DNA of 64,000 nt from Streptococcus hyovaginalis DSM 12219 (GCF_000420785.1 NZ_ATVP01000005.1:62001-126000), one strand, 5' to 3'. Counted from the stretch's first letter, positions 1-9,125 are shown. The notes: generated by a model from the letters alone, not told the origin. Made by a program: numbers and translations.

Positions 1-51
1 ATTTCTCATAGTGGTGATTTTGTTCAAGCTAGCATCATTTTGGAACGGTAA
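1..51 (+). CDS. acpS: holo-[acyl-carrier-protein] synthase, C-terminal fragment
   Basis: Only the last 16 codons and the TAA stop are in the window. The peptide contains ISHSGDFVQA and ends IILER, which matches the C-terminal strand of streptococcal AcpS, the enzyme that moves 4'-phosphopantetheine from CoA to apo-ACP. The position directly upstream of alr is the usual streptococcal arrangement. The start lies outside the window, so integrity cannot be judged. Confidence 0.8.
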   Translation: MSHSGDFVQASIILER

Positions 52-91
52 TAGTGTTTTGAGGAGCGGTTAATATTTTGGGGGTAAAAAA

Positions 92-1192
92 GTGATTTCA
101 AGTTTACATCGTCCGACAAAGGCAAAGATTGATTTGCAGGCCATTTCAACGAACATTGCTACCGTTGCTTCACATTTGCCCTCTCGAACGGCTATTTGGG
201 CAGTGGTAAAAGCAAATGCTTATGGCCACGGTGCAATTGCGGTTGCCAACCATATTGATCATCAAGTAGATGGCTTTTGTGTCTCTAACATAGACGAGGC
301 TATCGAATTAAGACAATCAGGGATAAAGAAAGCGATCTTAATTCTAGGTGTTGTTTTACCAGAGGAAGTTTATTTAGCGAAATTGTACCACCTCACCTTA
401 ACGGTAACCAGTCTCGATTGGCTAGAGCTCGCTCATGAGTTGGGAACTGACTTGAAGGGAGTGACTTGCCACGTCAAGGTTGATTCTGGTATGGGACGTT
501 TGGGAGTGAGAAGTGTGACAGAGGCTGATGCCTTGATAGCTGGCTTGGAAGCTTGTGGGGCGTTTGTTGAGGGAATTTTTACCCACTTTGCAACAGCAGA
601 TGAAGCTGACACTAGTCAGTTTGGTCAGCAGTTAGAGTTTTTTGAGAACCTCATTGCTGCCTTGAAGCACTGTCCTCCGATTGTCCATGCTAGTAACTCA
701 GCTACGAGTCTCTGGCATGCTAATACTGTGTTTACAGCTGTTCGCTTAGGCCTCGTTATTTACGGACTGAATCCAAGTGGCAGAGATTTGGAGTTGCCTT
801 ATCCTTTGGTACCGGCACTTCGTTTGGAATCAGCTCTGGTTCATGTCAAAAAAGTACCAGCTGGTTCTGCCATTGGTTATGGTGGGACTTATCATTCGAA
901 AAAAGAGGAATATATCGGAACGCTACCGATTGGTTATGCGGACGGCTGGACCAGAGACATGCAAAATTTTGATGTTCTAGTTGATGGTCAATTCTGCCAG
1001 ATTGTTGGCCGTGTTTCCATGGACCAATTAACCATTCGTCTTCCTCGTCAATACCCTTTGGGGACACCTGTTATTTTGATTGGTGAAAGCGGTGCTGAAC
1101 AGATTTCTGCGACAGATATCGCAGAAAAACGTGGCACCATTAACTATGAAGTGCTCTGTCTTATCAGTGATCGTGTTCCTCGAGAATACTAG
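92..1192 (+). CDS. alr: alanine racemase
   Basis: PLP-dependent enzyme that interconverts L- and D-alanine for peptidoglycan and teichoic acid D-alanylation; cytoplasmic. The 366-residue length is normal for the family. The PLP lysine is K40 in [10 protein letters not shown], and the second catalytic base is Y263 in GYGGTY. An N-terminal TIM barrel is followed by a beta-rich C-terminal domain containing SMDQ. The start is a GTG at 92, chosen because MISS is the conserved streptococcal N-terminus; a G-rich stretch at 77-84 can serve as ribosome site. It follows acpS by 40 bases and probably shares its transcript. A terminator follows at 1231. Confidence 0.97.
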   Translation: MISSLHRPTKAKIDLQAISTNIATVASHLPSRTAIWAVVKANAYGHGAIAVANHIDHQVDGFCVSNIDEAIELRQSGIKKAILILGVVLPEEVYLAKLYHLTLTVTSLDWLELAHELGTDLKGVTCHVKVDSGMGRLGVRSVTEADALIAGLEACGAFVEGIFTHFATADEADTSQFGQQLEFFENLIAALKHCPPIVHASNSATSLWHANTVFTAVRLGLVIYGLNPSGRDLELPYPLVPALRLESALVHVKKVPAGSAIGYGGTYHSKKEEYIGTLPIGYADGWTRDMQNFDVLVDGQFCQIVGRVSMDQLTIRLPRQYPLGTPVILIGESGAEQISATDIAEKRGTINYEVLCLISDRVPREY

Positions 1193-1230
1193 GACGAGAT
1201 AAGAAATAAAGGGAAAATGCTTTAGGAATG

Positions 1231-1276
1231 AGATTGAAGAAAGGTACCTTTGAGCTAGTTTCTTCAGTCTTTTTTC
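1231..1276 (+). terminator. intrinsic terminator after alr
   Basis: A 12-base stem (AGATTGAAGAAA at 1231-1242 against 1259-1270, one U-G pair) is followed by a run of Ts. It closes the acpS-alr transcript. Confidence 0.8.
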
Positions 1277-1296
1277 TTTAATAAGAAGTGAGTAAC

Positions 1297-1395
1297 ATGA
1301 CAGATAATATAAATTCTGTGAAGAAGCATTTCTTAGTTAATATTCAAGTTTTATTGCGTGACTAGGATTGGGCTATTCCTCCGGTCTATGCTTGA
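1297..1395 (+). pseudogene. possible decayed short ORF between alr and recG
   Basis: The 321-base gap between alr and recG holds the alr terminator and the recG promoter. It also holds an ATG at 1297 opening 22 codons (MTDNINSVKKHF...), then TAG at 1363, then nine more open codons to TGA at 1393. The composition is protein-like, but no family is recognised. It may equally be untranslated spacer. Nothing else was seen in the gap. Confidence 0.2.
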
Positions 1396-1498
1396 TGAGT
1401 GCTTATCAGTTTGGAAAGAGTAAGTTGTGCTATGAGTAGACTAATAGCCTTAATTTGACAATCTTCTTAGGTATTTGTCATGTTCAACGACGACTTTT

Positions 1499-1507
1499 TG
1501 TTATAAT
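1499..1507 (+). promoter_or_regulatory. extended -10 promoter of recG
   Basis: TGTTATAAT is a TGn-extended -10 with a perfect TATAAT at 1502-1507. The recG ATG is at 1514, so the expected transcription start falls on or next to the start codon. Confidence 0.7.
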
Positions 1508-1513
1508 AGGCTT

Positions 1514-3529
1514 ATGAATTTACAATCTCCCATTTCTGACTTGAAAGGCTTTGGGCCAAAATCTGCTGAAAAATTTACCAAGCTAGGTCTTTATACCATT
1601 GAGGATCTCTTTTTGTATTACCCTTTTCGTTATGAAGATTTTAAGAGTCGCTCTATCTTTGAGCTTGTGGATGGCGAAAAGGCGGTTATTACAGGCCAGG
1701 TGGTGACGCCGGCCAATGTTCAGTATTACGGGTTTAAACGCAATCGTCTTTCCTTTAAAATCAAGCAAGATGAAGCTGTCATTGCTGTTAGTTTTTTCAA
1801 CCAATCCTATTTAGCTGAAAGAATTGAAATGGGAAGTGACATCGCTGTTTTTGGAAAATGGGATGCTAAAAAGTCTGCTATTACAGGCATCAAGGTCCTC
1901 GCACAAGTTGAAGATGACATGCAGCCTGTTTACCATGTGGCCCAAGGGGTATCTCAGACTTCTCTTGTTAAGGCTATCAAGGCAGCTTTTGACAGTCATT
2001 TATTGGCTTCAATTAGGGAGAATTTACCGCAAATTTTATTGGACAGGTATCGCCTGATGAGTAGGCAAGAAGCAGTTGCTGCCATGCATTTTCCTAAGGA
2101 TTTAGTAGACTACAAGCAAGCCCTAAGGCGGATAAAATTTGAAGAGCTCTTTTATTTCCAACTGAATTTGCAAGTTTTGAAAGCAGAGAATCGCTCTGAG
2201 AGTAATGGTCTGGCTATGGCTTTTGATCAAACAGCTATTTCTCAAAAAGTGGCACAATTACCGTTTCCTTTGACAGGTGCTCAAAAACGGAGTTTAAGAG
2301 AAATCTTAGATGATATGTGCTCAGGTGCCCACATGAACCGACTCTTACAAGGAGATGTCGGTTCTGGGAAGACGGTCATTGCCAGCTTAGCCATGTATGC
2401 GGCCTACACAGCTGGCTACCAATCTGCTCTCATGGTTCCGACAGAGATTTTGGCGGAGCAACATTTTACCAGTCTAAGAGAACTATACCCGGATCTTAAC
2501 ATAAAGCTTTTGACATCTGGAATGAAAGTAGTAGCTAAGCGTGAAGCTTTAGCGGCTATTGCAGATGGTTCTGTGGATATGATTGTGGGGACACATGCTT
2601 TGATTCAGGATGCCGTGGCCTATCATAAGCTGGGTTTGGTGATTACTGACGAGCAGCACCGCTTTGGAGTCAAGCAACGGCGTATTTTTCGTGAAAAAGG
2701 TGAGAATCCGGATGTTCTCATGATGACTGCGACCCCTATCCCAAGAACCTTGGCAATCACAGCTTACGGGGAGATGGATGTCTCCATCATTGATGAGTTG
2801 CCTGCAGGGCGCAAGCCGATTGTGACAAGATGGGTGAAACATGAACAGCTGGAGGCGGTGCTTGCTTGGCTGAAGAATGAGCTAGCACAAGGGGCTCAAG
2901 CTTATGTCATTTCGCCGTTAATTGAAGAGTCTGAAGCACTTGATTTAAAAAATGCCGTAGCCCTTCATGATGAATTAGCGACATTTTTAGGGGATGAGGC
3001 TAGGGTTGACTTGCTTCATGGACGCATGAAGGCTGAAGAGAAGGAAGTTGTGATGGATGATTTTAAGGCAGCCAGGAGTCAAGTTTTGGTATCGACAACT
3101 GTGATTGAGGTGGGAGTTAATGTGCCTAATGCTACTATTATGGTGATTATGGATGCAGACCGTTTTGGGCTTAGCCAACTTCATCAGCTTCGTGGACGTG
3201 TTGGTCGTGGGGATAAGCAATCCTATGCCGTCCTAGTGGCAAATCCCAAGACAGAAACGGGTAAAGAGCGGATGTTAGCCATGTGTGAGACTAATGATGG
3301 TTTTGTGTTAGCAGAAAAGGACCTTAAAATGCGGGGGTCAGGTGAAATATTTGGAACACGACAATCTGGGCTGCCAGAATTTCAGACGGCAGATATTATC
3401 GAAGATTTTGCGATTTTGGAAGAAGCTCGCCGGGTTGCTAGTGAGATTGTCAAAGATTCTAAGTGGATGTTAGATCCAAGATGGGAAGTTTTACTAGCAG
3501 AATTGAAAAAAGACAGTCAATTTGACTAA
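1514..3529 (+). CDS. recG: ATP-dependent DNA helicase RecG
   Basis: Superfamily 2 helicase that regresses stalled replication forks and branch-migrates Holliday junctions. It has 671 residues, the usual length. An N-terminal helical and OB-fold wedge region (about 1-160) binds the fork, followed by two RecA-like lobes. Walker A GDVGSGKT is at 280-287, the DEQH box at about 379-382, and QLRGRVGRG is near residue 550. The ATG at 1514 was preferred to the longer frame from 1475 because homologues begin MNLQ and because the frame upstream runs through the promoter. There is no Shine-Dalgarno in front, and the -10 box ends seven bases before the ATG, so the mRNA may be leaderless. Confidence 0.96.
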   Translation: MNLQSPISDLKGFGPKSAEKFTKLGLYTIEDLFLYYPFRYEDFKSRSIFELVDGEKAVITGQVVTPANVQYYGFKRNRLSFKIKQDEAVIAVSFFNQSYLAERIEMGSDIAVFGKWDAKKSAITGIKVLAQVEDDMQPVYHVAQGVSQTSLVKAIKAAFDSHLLASIRENLPQILLDRYRLMSRQEAVAAMHFPKDLVDYKQALRRIKFEELFYFQLNLQVLKAENRSESNGLAMAFDQTAISQKVAQLPFPLTGAQKRSLREILDDMCSGAHMNRLLQGDVGSGKTVIASLAMYAAYTAGYQSALMVPTEILAEQHFTSLRELYPDLNIKLLTSGMKVVAKREALAAIADGSVDMIVGTHALIQDAVAYHKLGLVITDEQHRFGVKQRRIFREKGENPDVLMMTATPIPRTLAITAYGEMDVSIIDELPAGRKPIVTRWVKHEQLEAVLAWLKNELAQGAQAYVISPLIEESEALDLKNAVALHDELATFLGDEARVDLLHGRMKAEEKEVVMDDFKAARSQVLVSTTVIEVGVNVPNATIMVIMDADRFGLSQLHQLRGRVGRGDKQSYAVLVANPKTETGKERMLAMCETNDGFVLAEKDLKMRGSGEIFGTRQSGLPEFQTADIIEDFAILEEARRVASEIVKDSKWMLDPRWEVLLAELKKDSQFD

Positions 3530-3622
3530 CTTGCTCGGACAATCCCAGTTGATGTTTTTTGATTAATGGAAATGAAGATAAACATTGGTGTACAATGTGA
3601 TAGCAGATGGAATGGGGGAAAC

Positions 3623-4438
3623 ATGATAGAATTAATTGCTATTGATATGGATGGCACTTTATTGGATAGTCGTAAGCAATTACCGCAAGAGAATATTGAT
3701 GCTATTCAAGCAGCAGTTGCGGCAGGTATCAAGATTGTGATTTGTACAGGACGCTCCAAGGCAGGGGTTAAACCATATTTTGACCAGTTAGGTCTGACAG
3801 AAGAAGAGTATGTGATTTTAAATAATGGGTGCTCTGTTCATGAAACACTTAATTGGTCAACGCTTTATGGTCAACCGTTAAAGACTGAAGATATCTTAGA
3901 CCTACAATCCCATGTTGATGCTAATCCAGAAGTGGATTTGGTCCTAGCGACAAATAAGGATTACTATTTTATTGGGGAAAATCCATCTGCCATTGCTCAA
4001 GCAGATGCCGACATGGTTTTTACCAAGATTCATCCGATTTCCAAAGAGGCGATTGCAAGAATTGAAGAATCCGTCTATAACGCGATGTACATGGGAGAAG
4101 CTGAGGCCATTGATGACTTCCAAGCCAAAAATGAAAAAGTGATTACTGCTCATTATAGTGGGGTGAGGAGTCAAACCTTTCTCTATGAGGTGATGGCCAA
4201 GGGCTATCATAAGGCTACAGGATTGGCACACTTAGCCAATCATTTGGGAATTGAGTCTGGTAATATTATGGCCATTGGAGATGCGAATAACGATTTGGAA
4301 TTATTAAATTATGCGGGATTAGCAGTAGCTATGGGAAATGCTTCGGATACGATCAAAGAGCAAGCAAATAAAGTTACCAAATCCAACAACCAAGCAGGAG
4401 TTGCCTATGCGATTAAAGAGTTTGCCCTTAAAATCTGA
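3623..4438 (+). CDS. Cof-type HAD-IIB family phosphatase (first of tandem pair)
   Basis: 271-residue HAD-superfamily hydrolase of the Cof/YidA type, a family that dephosphorylates sugar phosphates and related metabolites. Motif I is DMDGT with D8 and D10; motif II (CTGR), a C2 cap domain and motif IV (GDANND) follow in order. The ATG at 3623 has a good GGGGGAA site just upstream; the frame is open 57 bases further but without a ribosome site. It overlaps the next gene by 32 bases, so the two are cotranscribed and probably translationally coupled. The substrate cannot be told from sequence. Confidence 0.9.
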   Translation: MIELIAIDMDGTLLDSRKQLPQENIDAIQAAVAAGIKIVICTGRSKAGVKPYFDQLGLTEEEYVILNNGCSVHETLNWSTLYGQPLKTEDILDLQSHVDANPEVDLVLATNKDYYFIGENPSAIAQADADMVFTKIHPISKEAIARIEESVYNAMYMGEAEAIDDFQAKNEKVITAHYSGVRSQTFLYEVMAKGYHKATGLAHLANHLGIESGNIMAIGDANNDLELLNYAGLAVAMGNASDTIKEQANKVTKSNNQAGVAYAIKEFALKI

Positions 4439-5249
4439 TGTAAAACTATTGGCCATTGATATGGATGGTACCTTGTTAGATGACCGTAAGCAAATTTCCA
4501 GAGAAAACAAAGAAGCGATTCGTCAAGCGTATTACCAAGGTATCCACATCGTTCTTTGCACGGGGCGTCCTAAGTCAGGAATTATGCCTTATACTCAAGA
4601 GTTGGGGCTGGACGATGATTATGTCATTGCCAATAATGGCTCTTGGCTTTTCAAAAGTTCGGATTGGTCAACCTTGCGAAGCCATCAGCTATCGCGAGGG
4701 GACTTGATTTATCTAGCAGGTATTTTTGACAATGAAGAAGACATTAATCTTGTCTTTTTTACTAAAGAAGCCAATTATGCCTTGGGTCAGAAGCTTTATC
4801 CAGCAGCTGTTAGAGATGCTGAAACGGAAAATTCCCAATTGTATCACGTTACTTTGGACGAATTTTTAAGTTTAGACATCCCTGTAGTAGTAGCTATTTT
4901 TATGGCTGAGGGATCGATTCTTGATGCCTTTCAGAACCGGGTAGATGGCCAACTAGCTAAGGACTTTATGACAGTACGCAGTTTGGATTACGCTTATGAA
5001 GCTCTCCCATTTGGTGTCCATAAAGGGCGTGGCTTAACGGACTTAGCTAAGGATTTAGATATCGGTCTTGAGCATGTTATGGTGCTTGGTGATGGGCACA
5101 ATGACTTGGAAATGTTTGACATAGCAGGTTTGGCTGTTGCTATGGAAAACGCTGCTGATAGCGTGAAACAAAAGGCTACGGCAATGACGCTTTCAAACAA
5201 CCATTCAGGTGTGGCAGCTGCTATTAACCGCTTCATCTTGACTAAATGA
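4407..5249 (+). CDS. Cof-type HAD-IIB family phosphatase (second of tandem pair)
   Basis: 280-residue paralogue of the preceding gene. D18 and D20 are in DMDGT, followed by CTGRPKSG, a C2 cap and GDGHND. The two proteins align over the whole N-terminal domain, which points to an old tandem duplication. The ATG at 4407 has CAGGAG six bases upstream and lies inside the 3' end of the first HAD gene in another reading frame. A strong bidirectional terminator follows. The physiological substrate is unknown. Confidence 0.88.
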   Translation: MRLKSLPLKSDVKLLAIDMDGTLLDDRKQISRENKEAIRQAYYQGIHIVLCTGRPKSGIMPYTQELGLDDDYVIANNGSWLFKSSDWSTLRSHQLSRGDLIYLAGIFDNEEDINLVFFTKEANYALGQKLYPAAVRDAETENSQLYHVTLDEFLSLDIPVVVAIFMAEGSILDAFQNRVDGQLAKDFMTVRSLDYAYEALPFGVHKGRGLTDLAKDLDIGLEHVMVLGDGHNDLEMFDIAGLAVAMENAADSVKQKATAMTLSNNHSGVAAAINRFILTK

Positions 5250-5272
5250 ACTTTTAAAAATAAGAAAACCAA

Positions 5273-5317
5273 AAAAAGCATTGAAGTAGAGTGATAGATA
5301 CTGCTTCAATGCTTTTT
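5273..5317. terminator. bidirectional intrinsic terminator
   Basis: A 14-base perfect stem (AAAAAGCATTGAAG at 5273-5286 against 5304-5317) has A and T runs on both sides. It separates the plus-strand HAD pair from the convergent TetR gene and can serve both. Confidence 0.88.
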
Positions 5318-5338
5318 CAGTTGTTATTTTTTATCTTA

Positions 5339-5896
5339 CTAGATGAGCAGCGGCAAGTCCATGGCTGCCATCTCTTCTTCAGGAATGGTCATTCCTTCAG
5401 TAATCCAACGTCCTAAGACAGAAAGTACAGCCTGACTCCAAAAAGAGTGCATGTAAAGTCTGCGTGTCGTATCTGATTGTCTTTGAAATTTGTCTAAGCG
5501 ATTAAGAATGATATCATAGAGCCACTGAACCATATTGTGCTTCAAAATAATCTTAAGTAAGCGAGAATGCTCTTTAGCTTTTTTGAAGAGGTAGAGCCAA
5601 GCCTGGTAGCGTTCAGTTTCCAAATTGAAACGCTGTAATCCTTTTACTGCAGTGAGTGTTGCTCGCTTGATGATTTTATAGAGGAGGGCCTCTTTAGATT
5701 GGTAATGACGGTAGAAAGCGTTACGTGAAACGCCAGCTTTTTGAGTTAATTCTGAAATGGAGATACGATCTAGTGCTTTGGTTTCAAGTAGGAGTAGAAG
5801 GCTTTCTTCAATAGCTTCTTTGGTGATTTGTTTAGCCTCACGATTGGCCATTTTTAGAGAGATCAGTGCTGTTTCAGAAGTAACTTTTCTCGCCAT
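5339..5896 (-). CDS. TetR/AcrR family transcriptional regulator
   Basis: 185-residue one-component regulator. The N-terminal helix-turn-helix contains ISELTQKAGVSRNAFYRHY, the TetR signature, at about residues 43-62; the C-terminal ligand/dimer domain is not diagnostic. The ATG at 5896 has AAAGGAA in front; a later Met (MANREAK) is possible but has no ribosome site. It is divergent from the DegV-family gene with a 122-base AT-rich region between, so it may control itself and that neighbour. The ligand is unknown. Confidence 0.88.
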   Translation of the reverse strand: MARKVTSETALISLKMANREAKQITKEAIEESLLLLLETKALDRISISELTQKAGVSRNAFYRHYQSKEALLYKIIKRATLTAVKGLQRFNLETERYQAWLYLFKKAKEHSRLLKIILKHNMVQWLYDIILNRLDKFQRQSDTTRRLYMHSFWSQAVLSVLGRWITEGMTIPEEEMAAMDLPLLI

Positions 5897-6018
5897 AACA
5901 ATTCCTTTCGATTTGTGACATCTGATAATAAATAAAGGTATTTACAATCAATTAATGCTATAATTTTAGTATAAAATAGTTTGCAAGTCAAATTAATTAC
6001 GGTTGAGGAGGGCTCATC
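5897..6018. promoter_or_regulatory. divergent promoter region tetR / degV-family gene
   Basis: 122 bases of AT-rich sequence. On the plus strand, TGCTATAAT (5957-5964 region) is an extended -10 toward the DegV-family gene. GAGGAGGG just before 6019 is its ribosome site. The TetR operator is not obvious by eye. Confidence 0.45.
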
Positions 6019-6864
6019 ATGGGAGTTAGAATTGTAGCTGATTCAGGCTGTGATTTGCTAGAATTACAAGATACGACAAAGGATTTGACCTATATTCGTG
6101 TACCTTTGACTTTACAAATTGGGAGTCAACTTTTCATTGACGACGAGGGGATGGTTATTGGTGACATGCTAGAGTTGCTAGAGGCAACTAAAGTAGCTGC
6201 GACATCTGCTTGTCCTAGTCCAGATGCGTATATGGAAGCTTTTAAAGGAGCTGATGATATTTTTGTTGTTACGATTACGGGCGGTCTTTCAGGGAGTCAA
6301 AATAGTGCTCAGTTAGCTAAAACCATTTATAGTGAAGAACATCCCGACGTTAATATTCATGTGATTGATAGTTTGTCTGCTGGTGGTGAAATGGATTTGC
6401 TTGTCTTGAAACTTCAGGAATTGATTTCCTCAGGTTTGTCATTTGATGAGGTAGTTGATGCTATTACAGCTTATCAGCAAAAGACCAAGTTGTTATTTGT
6501 GCTTGCTAAGGTGGACAATTTAGTAAAAAATGGTCGATTGAATAAGGTTTTAGGCAAGGTTGTCGGTCTATTAAACATTCGAATGGTTGGTGAAGCAAGC
6601 CCTGAAGGAAAACTTGAATTGCTTCAAAAAGTTAAAGGACAAAAAAAGTCGATTTCTGCATCCTATCAAGAAATGGTTAAAGCGGGCTATGCTGGTGGTC
6701 GCGTTCTGATTGCACATTGCCGTAATTTTAGCATTTGTGAGCAGTTGAAGGCCTTAATTTGCACGCAATATCCGGAAGCTGATATTCACATTGTACCAAC
6801 CTCAGGTTTGTGTAGTTTTTATGCTGAGGAGGGTGGTATTTTAATGGGCTACGAAATTGGTTAA
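6019..6864 (+). CDS. DegV family fatty-acid-binding protein (FakB-type)
   Basis: 281-residue DegV-fold protein. Characterised members (FakB) carry a fatty acid for phosphorylation by FakA, feeding exogenous fatty acids into phospholipid. The lipid-carboxylate motif region reads TSACPS (about residues 62-67), and the second conserved block is TITGGLSGS. Two-domain length is normal. The ATG at 6019 has a near-perfect GAGGAGGG ahead. The position opposite a TetR gene suggests ligand-responsive control. Which FakB subtype it is cannot be told here. Confidence 0.85.
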   Translation: MGVRIVADSGCDLLELQDTTKDLTYIRVPLTLQIGSQLFIDDEGMVIGDMLELLEATKVAATSACPSPDAYMEAFKGADDIFVVTITGGLSGSQNSAQLAKTIYSEEHPDVNIHVIDSLSAGGEMDLLVLKLQELISSGLSFDEVVDAITAYQQKTKLLFVLAKVDNLVKNGRLNKVLGKVVGLLNIRMVGEASPEGKLELLQKVKGQKKSISASYQEMVKAGYAGGRVLIAHCRNFSICEQLKALICTQYPEADIHIVPTSGLCSFYAEEGGILMGYEIG

Positions 6865-6906
6865 AACTGTTAGGTCGATTTCTTTGAGAAAAATCATTAA
6901 ATAAGT

Positions 6907-6952
6907 AAAAGACTTCTGAGTAAGATGGTAAATACTTTCTCAGAAGTCTTTT
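6907..6952. terminator. bidirectional terminator
   Basis: A perfect 14-base stem (AAAAGACTTCTGAG at 6907-6920 against 6939-6952) with A and T tracts on either side. It serves the DegV-family gene and the convergent minus-strand gene. Confidence 0.88.
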
Positions 6953-6983
6953 GTGTCTTATTTGAGTTGTTTATTAGTGCGAT

Positions 6984-7712
6984 TTAGGAGCCGGCAGAGT
7001 CGCTTGTTGGTACTTCTGCTGAAGGTTCAACGTTTTCTGGTGCCTGTGGTGCTGGGGTACTACTTGGAACAGATACCCGAGGAGCGGGTGCAACAGGAAC
7101 TACAGGTGTCGCTCTATATGGGGTGGGTTGACTTTGAACACTTTCAGTAGTGACAGCAGCTTCTGCTTGATTGTTTTCTTCGATTTCTACTTCGGGAGCA
7201 CTTCCAGATTCTGGTGTCTCTATAGCTGATGTCTGGTACCCTAAATTTTGTAAGAGCAGATCTAGACGGTTTTGCAATTCTGTTTTTTTATCGCCGTCTT
7301 TGAGTTTGTTAATCGCTTCTTGAGCAGCATCGATATCAGACATCGCTAAGCTTGTTTCAGCAGTAGCAACAGCTGTTTCTGCCGCTGTTTGGTTGTCTAA
7401 CTCCGTTTTGATTTTAGTGATACGCTCTTGGAGTTGCGATTTGACTTTGCTATCTGGAAGTTTATCAACAGCTTCTTGGGCAGCTTTTAAATGATCTTCA
7501 GTAGGATTATCTTCTAACGCTTTAACAGATTTTTCCGCTTCTTGTTCTTGCTTATTTTTTTCAGAGCTGGAAGAGCTTTGACTCACTTTGGGTACTGGAG
7601 TCGCTGATGATTCTTGACTCGATCGGCCATAGATGAAGTAGATTCCTCCTAGGGCTAAGAGTAGTATCATTGATAGGCTAAGAAATAGAATTTCACTTTT
7701 TGATTTTAACAT
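6984..7712 (-). CDS. membrane-anchored protein with tandem helical repeats and Pro-rich tail, unknown function
   Basis: About 242 residues. A short basic N-terminus (MLKSKSE) leads into one hydrophobic segment at roughly residues 8-28 with no lipobox, so it is probably a signal anchor with the rest outside. Next comes a Ser/Glu/Lys linker, two related helical repeats of about 45-50 residues (share AAQEAVDKL / AAQEAINKL and a following LQ-R heptad), and a Pro/Ala/Val-rich C-terminus without an LPxTG motif. The ATG at 7712 was chosen because upstream residues are untypical, but AGGAG lies 16 bases away, so the start is uncertain. A -10 box (TATAAT on the minus strand) is at 7756-7761. The family was not recognised. 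Confidence 0.7.
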   Translation of the reverse strand: MLKSKSEILFLSLSMILLLALGGIYFIYGRSSQESSATPVPKVSQSSSSSEKNKQEQEAEKSVKALEDNPTEDHLKAAQEAVDKLPDSKVKSQLQERITKIKTELDNQTAAETAVATAETSLAMSDIDAAQEAINKLKDGDKKTELQNRLDLLLQNLGYQTSAIETPESGSAPEVEIEENNQAEAAVTTESVQSQPTPYRATPVVPVAPAPRVSVPSSTPAPQAPENVEPSAEVPTSDSAGS

Positions 7713-7911
7713 GTTTGGTATTGGTAATCTCCTTGATGAATTTTGACTTATACCTATTATAATGAAGAATAAGTGAAAAGCCAATCCAAGAAGTGAGATT
7801 CTCTAAAAAATTGAGGAATGGGTTAAAATGTTAGCATTATGAGTCTGTGAATCCCCGTTTTTCTGAGTAAGCAAAAATGGAAGGTATTTTTCAATAACTT
7901 GATATAACCAG

Positions 7912-7940
7912 TTGAGAAATGAAAGGAAAGAGCGTATAAT
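7912..7940 (+). promoter_or_regulatory. sigma-A promoter of nagA
   Basis: TTGAGA at 7912-7917, a 17-base spacer and TATAAT at 7935-7940. The position and strength fit the single nagA gene downstream. Confidence 0.8.
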
Positions 7941-7957
7941 GTGTGGTAGAAGAAAAA

Positions 7958-7973
7958 ATGAAAGCGAGTGCAA
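7958..7973 (+). promoter_or_regulatory. candidate CcpA cre site over the nagA translation start region
   Basis: ATGAAAGCGAGTGCAA matches the loose cre consensus WTGNAARCGNWWWCAW at about 14 of 16 positions. It lies downstream of the promoter, where bound CcpA would act as a roadblock. Control of nagA by carbon catabolite repression is known in streptococci; this site itself is an inference. Confidence 0.4.
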
Positions 7974-7976
7974 AAA

Positions 7977-9125
7977 ATGACGTATTTTCTTAAAGCGGAT
8001 CGATTTTATTTTGTTGATGAGACTAAAGAGGGTGGCTATTTGCCAATTGTAGATGGTCAATTTGGTCAGTGGCAGAGTGATGTGCCAAGTGATGCTGAAG
8101 TCGTTGATTACTCTGGTAAGCAAATTGCTCCGGGGTTGGTTGATACCCATATTCATGGTTTTGCCGGTTGGGATGTGATGGATAATTCATCAGAAGGTAT
8201 CCATGCCATGAGTGAAGGATTATTATCAACTGGTGTAACCTCTTTTCTTCCAACGACATTGACCTCTTCTTTTGAGCAGTTGGAAAACGTTTCTGCGACT
8301 ATTGCCAGTGTTGCTGATGATGTGAAGGGTGCTAAAATTCAAGGCATTTACTTTGAAGGGCCTTATTTCACAGAAAAATACAAAGGAGCACAAAATCCTG
8401 CTTATATGTTTGACCCAAGTTTGGACGAGTTTGACAAATGGCAAAAAGCTGCGGGAGGACGTATCAAAAAAATCGCCTTGGCTCCTGAACGAGATGGTGT
8501 CGCAAGTTTTGTGTCTACAGTGACAAAACAAGGTGTCACAGTTGCTCTTGGGCACTCTAATGCTACCTATGATGAAGCTAAAAAAGCAGTTGATGCAGGC
8601 GCATCTGTCTGGGTTCATGCTTATAATGGTATGCGTGGTTTAACGCACCGTGAACCAGGGATGGTTGGCGCAGTTTATAATATTCCAAACACTTATGCAG
8701 AGTTAATCACAGATGGTCATCATGTTTCATCGGTGGCTAGTGAGATTCTCATGCGTGAAAAAGGTCATGACCATGTCGCCTTGATTACAGATTGTATGCG
8801 AGCAGGCGGTCAACCTGATGGAGACTATATGTTGGGAGAATTTCCTGTTATTGTGGAAAATGGCACAGCTCGTTTAAAAGATTCCGGTAGTTTGGCAGGC
8901 TCTATTTTGAAATTAAAAGATGGTGTCAAAAATGTGGTTGACTGGGGCATTGCGACTCCTGAGCAGGCTATTCGCATGGCTTCCTATGTGGCTGCTAAAT
9001 CTGTAGGCATTGATGATGTTTGTGGGCAATTGACAGAAAATTATGCGGCAGATTTCATCGTTTTAGACAAAGATTTGGAATTGGTAGCGACTTACCTTAA
9101 TGGTGAAAAAGTCTTTGAAGCTTAA
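7977..9125 (+). CDS. nagA: N-acetylglucosamine-6-phosphate deacetylase
   Basis: 382-residue amidohydrolase that removes acetate from GlcNAc-6-phosphate, giving GlcN-6-phosphate for glycolysis or cell-wall recycling. The metal-binding HxH appears in DTHIHGFAG; later conserved blocks include EGPY, LGHSNA, HAYNGMRG and TDCMRAGG. The ATG at 7977 fits family length; a GTG nine bases upstream is possible. It is monocistronic, with its own promoter and a possible cre. Confidence 0.95.
   Translation: MTYFLKADRFYFVDETKEGGYLPIVDGQFGQWQSDVPSDAEVVDYSGKQIAPGLVDTHIHGFAGWDVMDNSSEGIHAMSEGLLSTGVTSFLPTTLTSSFEQLENVSATIASVADDVKGAKIQGIYFEGPYFTEKYKGAQNPAYMFDPSLDEFDKWQKAAGGRIKKIALAPERDGVASFVSTVTKQGVTVALGHSNATYDEAKKAVDAGASVWVHAYNGMRGLTHREPGMVGAVYNIPNTYAELITDGHHVSSVASEILMREKGHDHVALITDCMRAGGQPDGDYMLGEFPVIVENGTARLKDSGSLAGSILKLKDGVKNVVDWGIATPEQAIRMASYVAAKSVGIDDVCGQLTENYAADFIVLDKDLELVATYLNGEKVFEA

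Noticed and set aside
846..1067. Antisense open frames inside alr, recG, pbp2X, sstT and other long genes
   Set aside because: They are mirror frames of well-conserved genes, without ribosome sites, promoters or recognisable domains.
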